Of a stretch of DNA of 64,000 nt, positions 12,617 to 25,500 are shown piece by piece. The notes below the pieces were generated by a model. That model worked only from the letters and a program-made list of their open reading frames with translations, ran no database searches and was not told the origin of the DNA. The translations under genes and the position numbers were made by a program. The stretch is taken from contig NW_017386108.1 of assembly GCF_000237925.1 (NCBI RefSeq), positions 1 to 64,000 of the forward strand. Direction: 5' to 3'. The DNA comes from Schistosoma mansoni. Its lineage: Eukaryota > Platyhelminthes > Trematoda > Strigeidida > Schistosomatidae. Each line of letters starts with the position of its first letter. The first letter of the stretch is position 1.

Positions 12617-12742
12617 GAGAGTCTGTTCACCGTTAAATAATTCAGCAGCCAATATAGTCACCCCAGGTAGCTTTAAGTGAGACAAACATGCCCGCGAACA
12701 CTTTTTTTCGAAAACGCCATCAGCTTCAACTTTATTCCTTCT
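12617..12742 (-). CDS. Possible orphan internal exon, minus strand
   Basis: A stretch with coding-like composition (NKVEADGVFEKKCSRACLSH, then LKLPGVTILAAELFNGEQTL) lies between an acceptor-like tract (tttttctccgttcaaag) and a donor-like GTATAC, in and out in phase 2. No family recognised and no partner exons found. Confidence 0.25.
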
Positions 12743-13640
12743 TTGAACGGAGAAAAACATGAAGAACCAAACAACTAAGAAGTAAAATAGGTGGCTTCGG
12801 TAGCTAAATAACAATGGAATTCTTTTCTACTTATTCGTGATATGAATGCCTCCAGCTATCTGAGTGATTCGAGTCCAAATGAATTCTCAAGTAACTAGAC
12901 TCAGGGTACTAGAAATCGTAAATCAAACAAAAACTGTCCATCAAATTTTAACAGTGAGACATTACGATAGACTGAAAACTTAATCATATTTAACATATAT
13001 CAAGTGTACTCGTCTCAAAAAATTATTTACTCGTAGAGATTGAAGATCTACTTGTTCTCACGTCAAGGTTTCCCCTGACATATTAACGCGAAAAGAGCTT
13101 AAGTAATCATAAACGTGCACGAATTAAGGCTTAACAGAGCTATTTAAAACAAAATGTCCGCAGCCAAAGGGTATATGGTGAATTTTAAAACACAGCTATT
13201 ATTTAGGAACTTTCGATTGTCAAATACCTTTCTAAGTTACTCGCACAACTTAATGAATATCATTGTTACTTCTGAAAAGCAAAGTTCAATTCTAAGCAAA
13301 ATGTTTGCTACTACTTAACAAGGTCTCAAGGTTGGAATAAAATCAAACTTACAATTGAGGGATTTTTAGCAAAATATTATATGCTACATGAATAGAAGAA
13401 AAGTAAGATGATAAAGTTATCATTTGAAAATGTTTTGAATTCCTAATCACGAATACATTTCTAGAGGTTGACTAATTTATGGTATAATTTTCGAAGTAAA
13501 GTGATTGAGAAGATCATCGAGTTTTTTCGCAGTTGAACTTTATTTTATATGGTTAGCACATAATAGATAGGTTTGAGTTATGCACAAGCCATTCCGACTG
13601 TCATTTTGATGATCTATTACCTTAAATATCTTTGATAGAG
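12743..13640. other. AT-rich spacer
   Basis: No gene or named repeat seen. Confidence 0.45.
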
Positions 13641-14560
13641 AGAGCTGAGTGGGTTTACAAAATATTTTAGATCTTGAAGTTTCCAAAGACACTACAGGAG
13701 CAACAGAGTTGGATATCATCGCCATCAGAACACGTCTAAAAAACAAACAAGGAAGAAGACTGCAATCATTGAGCGGAAAGTTATATTTGAACGGTGACAG
13801 AAATATAAATGAGAATATGAAACGAAGAAATGGAGAAATCGAACGACTCATTTAAGATGTATTTATACTTGATCTTACACCTTGAAAGCAGTTTCATTTA
13901 GGACTAACACCATCACAATCAATGTGGAATTTCTGTAAAGCCTATTTGTGAGTAAGCTATTTGTAAATAGTAGTGGGAGCTGAAGGCTTGCTATATACAA
14001 TAAAATTTTACAGTGTTAATATAGTTATCGTCGTTTGCAGCTTTGATACAAAAATTGAAACAAGTAAACGTTGGACCATCACACGCCATTGAGACTACGT
14101 CAAAATGAATGGAAAAACTTCCGAAATTGCTTGAGAGGTATTGATCGAGGCACCTTACTTGATGAAAATACTACGGATAAACTAAGTAATATATTCTATC
14201 ACACTACCAGTAATGTCTTATACAAAACCGCATCTTAACGAGACAAGAAACCTAGGATTTCTAATATCCTGTGTGCACCTTCCCATACGTAAATATGTCT
14301 TTCATAGCAGAAATATTTGCCAAGGCAGACGCAATACGTACACAAAAATCAGTCCACAGGAAAAACAAACTATCAAACTTAATGGTGACTCCTTCTCACT
14401 TGTGAAACTCTTTTGGCACAAACTTAGACATTTTTAAATCGAAAAGCAAAAACATTTGTTAGGGACAATCAAGTATATGAAAATCTAAAAGTTACTACAG
14501 AATTTTGTGCTCCATTAACGAACATAAAACCACCAAGTGAGCCGGAGCCTGTCTCAGTGC
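13641..14560 (+). repeat. Probable 5' remains of a decayed LINE
   Basis: A 68-codon ORF (13649-13855, rich in Lys, Arg and Asn, with RRLQSLSGKLYLNGDRNI) and scattered peptide-like runs precede the recognisable reverse transcriptase at 14.7 kb. They could be the connecting region of the same LINE. No motif proves this. Confidence 0.3.
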
Positions 14561-15262
14561 CTTTCTGTGAATTTTTTCAAGATAGACTTTAATGTACATA
14601 ATATTTCTAAGGCAATTAACACGCTGACACACTACTACACTGAAGGACCAAGTACTATTCTAGCTAGCATTCAAAATGGTAAGTGATGATAGTGTGTTAT
14701 ATTTCTTAAACTATTTGAAATACCACTATCTACAGCGTGTTATCCTACTGCCTAGAAAACTATACATATCATCCTCGAAATTAGTTCAGAACCTGCAGCA
14801 GACGTTGAAAATTACAAGCCCATAAACACGGCCTCTCTGGTGTCTAGAGTGATGGGAAAAGTATTTCAACATAATCTTACTAGTAACTTCATCTCGACCC
14901 ACCAGCATGAGTTTTTGAGGTTCTGGTCATGATAGACATGCCTGGTAGACTACATGAACGACATATCTATAAAACGAAACAACGGGCTCCTTGTATCATT
15001 TTTATTCCTAAACCTTGAGAAAGCTTTCGATTAGGTTCCATACAAAAAGCTTCTCGTCAAATTGAAGTCCACCGGCATCAATAATATACTATATTCGAGA
15101 TTCGCTTAATTCTTAACAGAGCGTAAGCAAATGGTAAAGTGAAACGACTCTTTCATCACCAAGACCAATAACTAGTGTATTTTGCACGTATATAAATGAT
15201 ATGTGTAAAATCGTAGAAAACCATACTTATATGCCTATGATCTCAAAGTAGTATACAACTTC
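14560..15262 (+). mobile_element. CR1/Jockey-type LINE, decayed reverse transcriptase
   Basis: Frames read on the plus strand give a run of RT blocks: VENYKPINTASLVSRVMGK (the family's NYRPI block), STHQHEFL, LVDYMNDISIKRNNG, LNLEKAFD with VPYKKLLVKL (motif A), and YINDMCKIVENHTY (before the YADD box). Many stops interrupt it, so it is an old fossil. At about 15263 it is directly joined to an unrelated RTE fragment. Confidence 0.65.
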
Positions 15263-15856
15263 AAGCCTGGACTACAGAGACATCACTCTTCTCTTAATAC
15301 CAGGAAAAGCCTTCAACAGGGTATTGTTAAACAGAATGGAGGACTTCGTAGACGCCCAACTTCGAAATCAACAGACTAGATTCCGTAAGGATTGATCGTG
15401 TACAGACCAAATCGCAACTCTACGTATCATTGTGGAACAATCAATCGAATGAAATTCATCACTCTACATCAAATTCATTGACTAAGAGAAAACACTTGAT
15501 AGCGTGGGGAGAACAACACTATGGAGGCTACTCCGACACCACGGCGTACCGGAGGAGATAGTCAGTATCATACGGAATTCCTATGATGAATTAAACCGCC
15601 AAATCATCCATGGAGAACAGTTGACAGACTCGTTCGGGGTGAAGACTGGTGTTAGACAAGGTTGCTTACTCTTACCGTTTATCTTTCTCTAGGTGATCGA
15701 CTGGATCATGAAGACGTCAACATCTGGAGTGAAGCACGGGATAAAGTGGACAGGTAGGATACAGCTGGACGAATTAGACTTCGCAGATGATCTGACTCTT
15801 CTATCACACCTATGCTCCATTGGGAGTAACAGGCGTAAGCAAATAAGTAAATAATA
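15263..15856 (+). mobile_element. RTE-clade LINE fragment with internal deletion
   Basis: Starts inside the RT (DITLLLIPGKAFNRVLLNRM) and runs through RTTLWRLLRHHGVPEEIVSI and [12 protein letters not shown] (motif B) to LDFADDLTLLSH (motif C). At about 15809 it jumps straight to the element's last codons (CSIGSNRRK) and the AAGTAAGTAAATAA tail. About 550 bases that encode the C-terminal domain in the other copies are absent. A few stops interrupt the frame. Confidence 0.85.
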
Positions 15857-16410
15857 TATAGGGAGGGGGATGAATCATCGAGAGATATTTAGGCAGTCAA
15901 CATTTTGGCTAGAGTCTGTCATGTGCTCTAGTGATCCTAACAGTACAAAGAAATATGAGATTTGTTACTTTTCAAATGACATTGTCTGTTACGTCAGTTA
16001 ATAAAAGAGCTTAACCAAAGTTAACCATGAACAAAATTGGTTGTAGGATAGTTGCTATACACTGACGGTCTACTTCAAAGCAACCACGACTATTATTGAG
16101 CATTCTGTAACTTAAGATATAATTCCAACACTAATCGCACATCTCCGGTGTAACGTAGTCTGAAGTGGTTAATAAAAATTAAAGTTACAACACAATCTAG
16201 TTTTTCGATAAAAGTTACGTCACAATATGGCAAGTTCATTGAATACATGAACGCAAATATGGGAGTTATTCTGGACTACGACACACTTATTTGACGTGAC
16301 AACGTTGAGTATATTTCTACTCTGAAACTGTCCTTTTAAATAGTGCACCAAGTCATTAGCATTTTCGATTTACGGAAACTATGTTGGACGTTTTTATATG
16401 AGTTTGGAAG
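15857..16410. other. Spacer or intron
   Basis: No feature recognised before the first supported exon of the long host gene. Confidence 0.4.
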
Positions 16411-16537
16411 GCTAGAAATGTTTGTGAAATTGTAGACTTAAATGATAAATTGAGAGAGTTATCCACAACTAGCTACTGTTATCGGAAAATTGCGGCTCAG
16501 CTTCATACACGAGATAAACAACATAATATAGTGAAAG
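16411..16537 (+). CDS. Host gene exon a (phase 0 to 1)
   Basis: Reads [20 protein letters not shown], then [20 protein letters not shown]. Donor AAAG|GTAGAG. The acceptor is uncertain: AG dinucleotides at 16401-16402, 16409-16410 and 16414-16415 are all possible. I chose 16410 because it gives phase 0. Confidence 0.55.
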
Positions 16538-19500
16538 GTAGAGTTTCAATGAATGACAAATGTCATTATTGGTCATCGTTATATTGGCGATGATCTAAGT
16601 TTCAACTACACTGCTTTTGGTTGTCGTGACCTTGACGTACGGTCAACAGATAGGCCTGGTGGTGTCTGTTCACGTGCGTTGTAGTGTGGGATAAAGGGAG
16701 ATGGTTCTAGGTTTTAATTATAAGGTTGTTTGAGCGTTTTGGCTGCTCAATCGAAGCGTCAGTCCTGGTAGGTAATTTCGCAGACCTAAATATATGTAGA
16801 TGAGCCTAACAGTATATATTATGACTGTAATCATAGTAGTAAGTCTCTTGTCAAGAAACGTTGGGGTATCCGACATTTAGGGCCAACTTTCTCATCTCGA
16901 GTTCCAGGTCCATGATGAATGTGGTCTCGTTTCCACGTCCAACGTGTTTCAGTCCACATCCTTTTCTGGCCCACAAAATTGTTAATTGGAGTTTGTTTAA
17001 CATAAAAATTTAATTTGAAGCATTAGGGAATTCTGGACACAGCCTTCTCTCATCCACCAGGCAAAAGTATAACCTATTTTGTGAAACAGTACATTAGGGC
17101 TGCATAAAAGAGGAAGTTTTCTAACAGGAAGTATGTTCTAGTCAGGTGTAGGGTAATTATCTCTAGAGAAAGCGTAATATATTGTTGTCTATTTTACATG
17201 CTATATCTTCAGCGTCTTTTAGCATCTATTTTTTGGCATGAAGTCTTCACAGTTATTGGTCATCAATGTGACCATAATTTAATCCCGCATCATCAGTCTT
17301 CGGTAGTAAGGATAGACGGTAAATCGATCTATTTTAATCCTTGCAGTTTGTAGCACTATGGAGATCCAATCTCGCTTTGTATTAACAAAACGTGCTGATA
17401 TCACGTGTCCATGTAATTCACTACCCGGTGCGAAAAACAGAACTCCAGACTTAAACGATTTGATCTCGGTTTTTGAACTCTCTTACAATGTCCTCAGACG
17501 ATCAGCCCTGGATGGAAGGAAAAGATGAGACATGTTAATACCAAGATTATCGTTGACTATACAATGAGCCAGTATTAAATTACTCCACAACCTGCGGTAA
17601 GATAAAGGAAATAGGTTAAGGCGTCTTAGTCTGTCTTCATAAGATGGGCCAACGAGGTCTTCCACCATTTTGGCCCGTCGCCGTTGAACTCATTCTAACA
17701 CATCCGTCATCTCCAAAGAGTAGAACAGATGACTTCGGTACAGTTGGTAAGTCATTTACATACCGTAAAAAAAGGGCCGAGGATTGTACGTTGGGTTACT
17801 CCACTTCCTAGTGATTCCCATGTTGATAAAGCTTATTTACCCGTACCTGTTGTCTCCTTTCATTGCGAAAGTCACTTGTCCACTTTATGATTTCATATTG
17901 GATCCCAAAACTTTCCAATTTTAAGACCAGTGTGAGAGACCTTGTCGAAGACTTTACTTCGATCCGTGAATATTAAATCTGTCAACATACATGCAATCCA
18001 AAAAAGCCTTTTCTAAAAGCACGTTTCCTGGATAAAAGATTATTCTCTTCCACATACTTTAGAATAGCCAGCCCCCAAATGCCCTGATACGGCCGAGAGC
18101 GGGGAGAGTCCGCTCTCCCTCTCGAAATGCTCTCACATGGCCACGCGAATATATAGCCTCTGACAGGGAAGTCCTACTCACTGCCTTTTCGTGGCGGGGG
18201 TGTTGTTTATGAGAGTGAGAGGACAAAAAGCGAATGTCCGGCGCTTTAACCGGGTTGATGGACATGGAGGGTCCACCTAGGGGAGTTGGAAAACCCTGAT
18301 TCCAAACCAATGGTGCACATGGGCTCCAGGATCCTGATGGAACGAATGGCGTGTGAACCTATTGTTGGTCACCGGCTACCATGGGACTGCATCTCCTCAC
18401 GATGCTCCACTGCCTTGTGGATCAGACCTTCAGGTCAAAGGCTCCGGGTGTGGCCCCCTAAGAAAACCACCTGCTTCAGTCTGGGCACCTGGACAGTATC
18501 ACAGCCCTCACACAAATCAAATGAGATTTGTGAGGCGCATATTTATCTGGTGCTTTTTGTACCAATATTTATGTGTTTAAATAAATAAAGTTTGACAATC
18601 ACACTGGCTAGACAAACGGGTCGATAGTTATTAAGTCTCTATTCTGTTCATCTGTGTACTCTAGGTCGATTATTCAGTTTCTAGGTGAGGGATCGGTTCC
18701 TAGAGATCAGTCATATGTAAAATAGATCCTGGAACATGTGCATCGGCTCAAGTTACCACGCCACTTTAGTACAGCAAGATAAAATTGTCAAGTAAAATTC
18801 TAGAGTAGTAAAGGTTGTAACATTATCAGTAGTAGCATAAAAGATTAGACAAAGACAATATGATTCGGGAGAACGGATTTGCACACTAAAATCCATAAGA
18901 TTTAATTGAAACGCAGGGCCTAGGGAAAGAGTGAACGCATGTACGCATCCGCGGCTTTGTCGTATTGAGTACTATTTCAAGCCCACGTAAATTATTTCAG
19001 CTTTTGGACATTATATACACACATACCTTGCCAGTTGTTCACTTGTTACATTGATTGCCTCTATATGAGTGTATCTGTTCCTGTATTTTTTTATCACTTA
19101 CTCTATTTGTCACATGTCTTCAGCGTTTTTTCTGTCTAACTATAAATGTTAAGTCACGCTCGATAAAATCGAATAGGCTGGGAATCCTTTCTCCATGTTG
19201 TAATTCTTACCGTCTGTCTGCGTAAGTAAAACAAATCCTTATTAAAATTGTATTTAGCTTTTATCACAATCGTTGCCCAACAGGGTTAGCCTAAGTATGG
19301 TGTTCAAGAATAAATGGAGTATTTATATTTCATGGTTTGTTCACTGTAATTCATAATGGAGTCAGAACGTTGGCGTAAACAATTCTAAGCCATGTCATTT
19401 AACGTTTCCAATCTTTGGTTACGGTAATCGCGCGGAGCCCAAACAATCTGTCCGCAAAATCTTAACTCGGTCCAACCGTCAGTGGCTTTATGATCTAATG

Positions 19501-22500
19501 CCACGTTTTATTTAGGCCGTCTTCAATCTTGTTCCGACCGATTCCTACATCAGCAAACGCCCTTCGTTGAGGTGGGTGGTGGTTTAACATACAAACGTTA
19601 CGTCTTAGTCAACGAAGACAGCCTCATCCACCAATTAGCTATCCCTACTTGGTACCCTGTATCTATCCTCTAAATTCCTATATTAGGTGGTCCCACCGAA
19701 CATGGGGAACGCTTCAAAGGTACTTACGATCAAATACTAGCAACATAAGTATCTATTTTTAAAGGACACGCTTCAAAACTATGACGTGGAACGATGGGTA
19801 CTGCAGTGTAGCAAACTCGTCCTTTGGTTAGCAGACGGTAATATTGCCCACTCCTCAAGCCAGCGAAAACCAACTTAAGTTTCTGAATTTGTACCGTGAC
19901 TCCATCAAGTACTGATCCTCCATGGATGACGAAACTTCTTAGATAGGTGATGTGGTCCAAACAAGTACTCTATCATTGATTTGGGTTTTGTCGCATTTTG
20001 TCTTAATAACTATTCTGGCCTTGTGGGATATTATCACTAACCCATTGGGTGTTATATGTCTGTGCGCTTTCCCTTGATCCATACTGTCAGTGTCAGGGCT
20101 CGTAAAACTACGTGATTGCAAAGTTCGGACTTGTGGCTTAGTCAAAAGCGTATACCACTGAACCACCGCCCTGAAAGTGTTCATCAGTATACCAGGCTGC
20201 ATTTGTAATTGTACTCTAAATACCTACAATTGATGCGTTCATCTAGGAAAGATAGATTCTATTTGATTTATTCACATATTCGTTGGCCTCGTTCGTGCTG
20301 TTATTCAATAATTTGTTTAGTGTATTCCAATGGTTTCTTTACTGGGAATTTTTGAATTATACATAGGTAAATGAAACCACGCTTCCTATGCCATTTCGCC
20401 TGCCTCTGAAATCATTGGTCAACAAATTTTGTTGTTCAGATAATTTTGTCATAATTTTCAATACTAAATCTTATTTTTCAGATTTTGGAAGTATGACTGG
20501 TTCACTTCAAAAAAAGTTGAATGCACACTGGGCGAGGTGTGTTCCTGATAAACGACTTGCAATTCAGTTACTTCGAGTTACTCCGTTTATTTTTATGGCA
20601 AGTCGATCAACTATGGGCAGCCTTCTTTGCTGTGACGTAGAGGAACCTTTTGCTGTACTGTCTACATCTAATCAAGTAAAAAGTTTCTTGTAATTCGATG
20701 TTTCTAGTATCCTAGGATCTATGATGGTAACTTATGGATTAGTGCAAAATTCGTGTCCTATGTACGCGACCCTTTACCCAAGTGCAGGTATATCTATAAT
20801 ATTTGCTTTTCTGCTAGCACAGGCTTAGTCGCCGTATACGCGTTATCGAAACCTGCTTTTGGTTAATTAGAATTTTGAGCTATTCTATTCAGTATCTTGA
20901 GGAGAAGGTTTTTTTTTCATTACTCAATAATATGATCATCTTTCAGAAGGAGCACTTTGCTTTTATTGAATCTTTTTCAATTATCCAGGAATTTCATACC
21001 GATGCAACAGTTTTCTCTCAGATGATTGGAGTGTGAGTTTTTATATCGAGTTATTTATAAATGAGTGACTGGATCATGTATATAGTCGTGTTATACAGAA
21101 GCAAGGCATATGGATAGCAGATTGTTTACTGGTTTAATCCCACGAGTTCCTGCCCCATTAAGCCTTTCCGTTTATACATTTCTGATAATGACAACACACC
21201 AAACGGTCAACCGATAGGCCTAGGGTGCGAACCCTGCCTCATCTCCGGTTTGCGCAACCATGTAATATCTCTCGCCCTCACGCAAAACATGAGTGACTCA
21301 AAGCCGAATACATTAGTCTTGGTAAACTCGTTGCAATTGTAATATGACGTTAGTGATTCCTGGTCTTCTTGGTAACTTCCTTCAGGCGTAACAAGCTGTT
21401 AGCCGTAGGTCGTTTTTGAGTTGACTTTTACTTAATCAGCAATATTCTATTTTAAGTATAGGGTTGTGGAGATTGTTGAGTTTCGTTAAAATCATGAACT
21501 GGTCAGTGTTAGATCGCCACTAAAAAACTGGAAGCACTGGGATCTAACAACAATGGAAGACGGTCGCTCAATATCGTGGATTGATGCCCTCTCAGTGGTC
21601 TGGAAGTTAAGCGTTCGCGCGTGAGGCCGAAAGTCTTGGGTTCAATTGCCACGTGCGGGGTCGTAGATGCGTACTGCTGAGGGGTCTATACTAGGACAGA
21701 ACGGCCGTCTAGTGCTCCCAGGTTTTTAGTGATTTTCTAACATTGATTGGCTCATGATTTCAGTGAATATTTAATTTTGTTTTACGCTCTATAGATCGAA
21801 CAGTGGTTTCGTCCCGTCTTATTGAACTATCAAAATTTATTTCTTTAAAGTGTTAAACGATGTATCTGGTATGTTCCTGTTTTATAGTCAGTTGTTTTTA
21901 CAGTAATCACGGGGCAATTAGCTTTTAGATGTATCATACTATTTTCTCAGAGCAAAACTTTCATTTTATTTTGACTCCGATAAATGTCTGTGTATCAACT
22001 ATTTTAGGACTGAAGCTATTAACAACACGAATAAAAACCATATTCTTTCACGGTAAGTCTCTATGTATTGTTATATTTACCTTCTTCTTAGTTCACCAGT
22101 ACGGAAAAAAACCATACCCAAGAAGAAACGTGTTGATGCTAATAAAAATAAATGGTATGAACTATATTTAATTGATTACCGATGATAAATTGTTTTCTGT
22201 CAAAGAAAATTTGACTTGAATTTCCGTTAGTGGTTTGCATAAAATGAATGAATCCTACGCTGAAATTATATATTGAAATGTGTTGAGTTAGCTATATGTA
22301 TACAGAGCAATTAAATAGCTATACCAACTGAAAACATTACATGCGGCTTCACCCGATGGAGTTTTACTTGTAGTATGTTTCGTGAGTTGTGGGTTACGCA
22401 CCAATAAAAGATACCCTCTGATGAAACCTATGTGGTTGAAGCCTTGTTATTCACTGTACGAATTGTTCCTACAAGGAAAGATTTCAGGAGGTGGTTATTT

Positions 22501-25500
22501 CCATGACTTGTCAGTACTTTGTGCCTTTATACTAAAACCTGTTACGGCGTCGTTCGTTTCGTTAACGAACTCCAACAATTTCCTATTGTGGAACTAGTAT
22601 TAGCTACTGGTTATGTCACCTGAACGGGATTTTTTTTGATTGAATTGTCGTCTGTACTATGCGCGCAAACCAATGTTTTAAATCAACTAAATTTATTTAT
22701 CGTTCTAAATAACTATGGCCAATTCTCAGTTGACTCAACTGAGAATACCATTTTCTGTGTTCAGTTTGTTTTATAACTGGATTTAGAAGAAAACACTTAT
22801 TTTTTGACCTAATTCTTGATTTTATTCTATCAGTGACTTTCCCAGATCATGCTCTAATATACATCCGACAGAAAATCCTCCTCAACACTACTCTCCTTTA
22901 AAACCATCGCCTAAAACGTCGTTTATTGTTGATAGCTTGCCTGGTGTTTTCGCTGTTGACAAGCCAACAAATTATATAGTCACAAATTCTCCAACAGTTA
23001 TTGAAAATAAAGAAGTGAGTTTTTCTACAAGTTTTTTTCCACATTCGAATGTAATTTTCCATCTCATTGTTTAAAGTTTTATCTCATATTGTATCTAAAA
23101 GTGTATTAGTGATTATTTTAGCAGTTTTAAGAAAACTTTATCCATTCGCTTGTTTCCCTGTACGAATGTAGACAAGGAAAAATATAAATTTTACTAAATG
23201 GGCTGAGTTCTTTGTATTTTGTTTTTTAGTTACACTTGAGATAATTTGGGCTAATCACTAAAACGACTTACATGTTAACATGATTTGTCATGAAAAGATA
23301 ACCCACTAGCAAATAACTAGAATAGACAGAATAAAAAAATGTTATAAACAGGCTTTTTCAGTACTTTTGCACTAAATCGATATAATTATTTTTAGTGCAT
23401 GATACAATGTGTAATATAATTTGGAATTTTTATTTCTCAGCTTAATCTTTCTTAACGATGTAAGTTGTTTCAGATTAGATCCTCATTGGGCTTTACAGTT
23501 ATATTTATATGCATATACAAAATTATTAAACTAATCAAGGCTACATTTTTCATCACTTGATTCATATCGGATATGGAGTTGACTTAAATACACTCTTTCA
23601 AGTTGTTCATCGTATCCCATTTAGTGTGCTGTAAACAGCCGAGAACATTGGGGTACATGTGCAGAAACTAGTAATATGTATTGGAGAGAAATTTATCGTA
23701 TTAGCCTCACTACCTTGGTAATCAGTACGACTTAAGCTTTAATCCGATACAGGTTACCCTGAGTTACCAATGTAATATCATTCTTCAACTTCTTTTCTAT
23801 CTTCCAAATTAAACTTCTTGGGTTTTAGTTCTCACATAATTATTACTAATATTCATCCTTTTGTTCTTACGTAACTGTTATTAATATTCAACCCCGTAGA
23901 AATTTTTTCGTGACTTTTGTTGGTCATTATACAACTTATCGGTTTTGTAACTACATCTTTCGATTCATTCACTAAGTAATAGCCTTGGATATTATAAGTA
24001 CTCCTGTTGTGGATGAGGATTTCTGTTATTTGTTCAGTCGAAATGTTGAATGTTAGAATCGATGACTAGAATACTAATCAATAGATTAACTCAACGATAT
24101 AATATGACTGAAGGAATGGCTACTCACAAGACCGTATAATTGACCTACGCCCCTGAATGATTGGAAATCAAAGACAAGACCACTAGGCAGGTGAATGGTT
24201 TTTCATGCAATAAAATAACACACTTATACACAAAGTATGAACAAAAAATAAGCATGGTAAAATGTCATAGGTGATTTGGGTAGATTAATTTGCAGGTCAC
24301 TTATTCTTTAATTAATGAAGAGCTGACTGTTAGGTTTAATCTTTAGACATCGTATCAACCCCCTATTCATATACACCTTTTAATTCTTACTATAGTCATC
24401 CATCATTATCTTCATAAAGTTTCCTGAGTTGTAATTTTGTCATTTATTCTATGACATATTAATGTGCACCCAGGTTTAAAAGCTGGTTGGAAAGAAATGC
24501 TCTTACTTTTTGTGTTTTCAAATGTCTGAATTGGAACTCTTATTTTTTATTCAAACAGAATATCCCAATCACAGAAGCTCCAATGATGCATTCAACCTCA
24601 CCCTGTTCAAAAGACTCATCACTTTTCAAGGATCTCTTCGATAGCAATGATGGTAGGAAATTACTGACATTGGTTTAAGTCTAATACAATGATTGCTTAA
24701 ATTTTCATATATATTTGTAGAAAGGTAATATTTCAATAGTGCTTTCGATTGGCTGCATCATGCAGTTATGAAAAAGTCACAATGTGTTTTATGTTTCAGT
24801 ATTTGTGTGAACAAATAGTGCAGATAATGTAGGGGCAAAACTATATTGTAAGGACGCCCTTGAGCGACTAATTGACATCGAGATTGTCGATGTTAAATAT
24901 AAGCGCAAATTTAAAACTCCATTATGGATAGCTTGTTGATGGACATCATGTTTTTGACTGGATTTTGTATTTTGTGTAGATTGCTTTTCTTGTGGAATGA
25001 ACAGTGCGATTCAGGATGTGTTAATGCTAGGATGGTAGGAATAAGAAGTCAAAGTAAGGTTGAATTATACCTTCGAACAACCTTGAAATCCCACCACTTT
25101 TAGCCAACCAATGCCAATGATGAACGATTTACGTATTATTCTAAAAATTAAGATGGGGAACTTGATTTTAGGACCTGTATCATAACTGATGTCAGTTCGT
25201 GATAAAAACCCTAACTCTTTCACAAAATTTGTATTCTTATTAGCAAGCATCTGATTTGTTGGTCTTAAGATCACTCGTATAGTACAGTTTTACCAAGGTG
25301 AATATGTGTGACTCCAGTAACTTCCATTTAAATTAAGCGCGATCGTTATTTCCCATTTTTCTGTCATTCCCGAAATCCATCATCTGTTTTTCATTCTATT
25401 ACACTTGGAAAATGATCCAGTTAAGTGATGGAGAAAAAGTTACATCAAAAGTAACATTTTTTTGCACTCAGTTTTATTCTCCCCAAACTGTCCACTGTTG

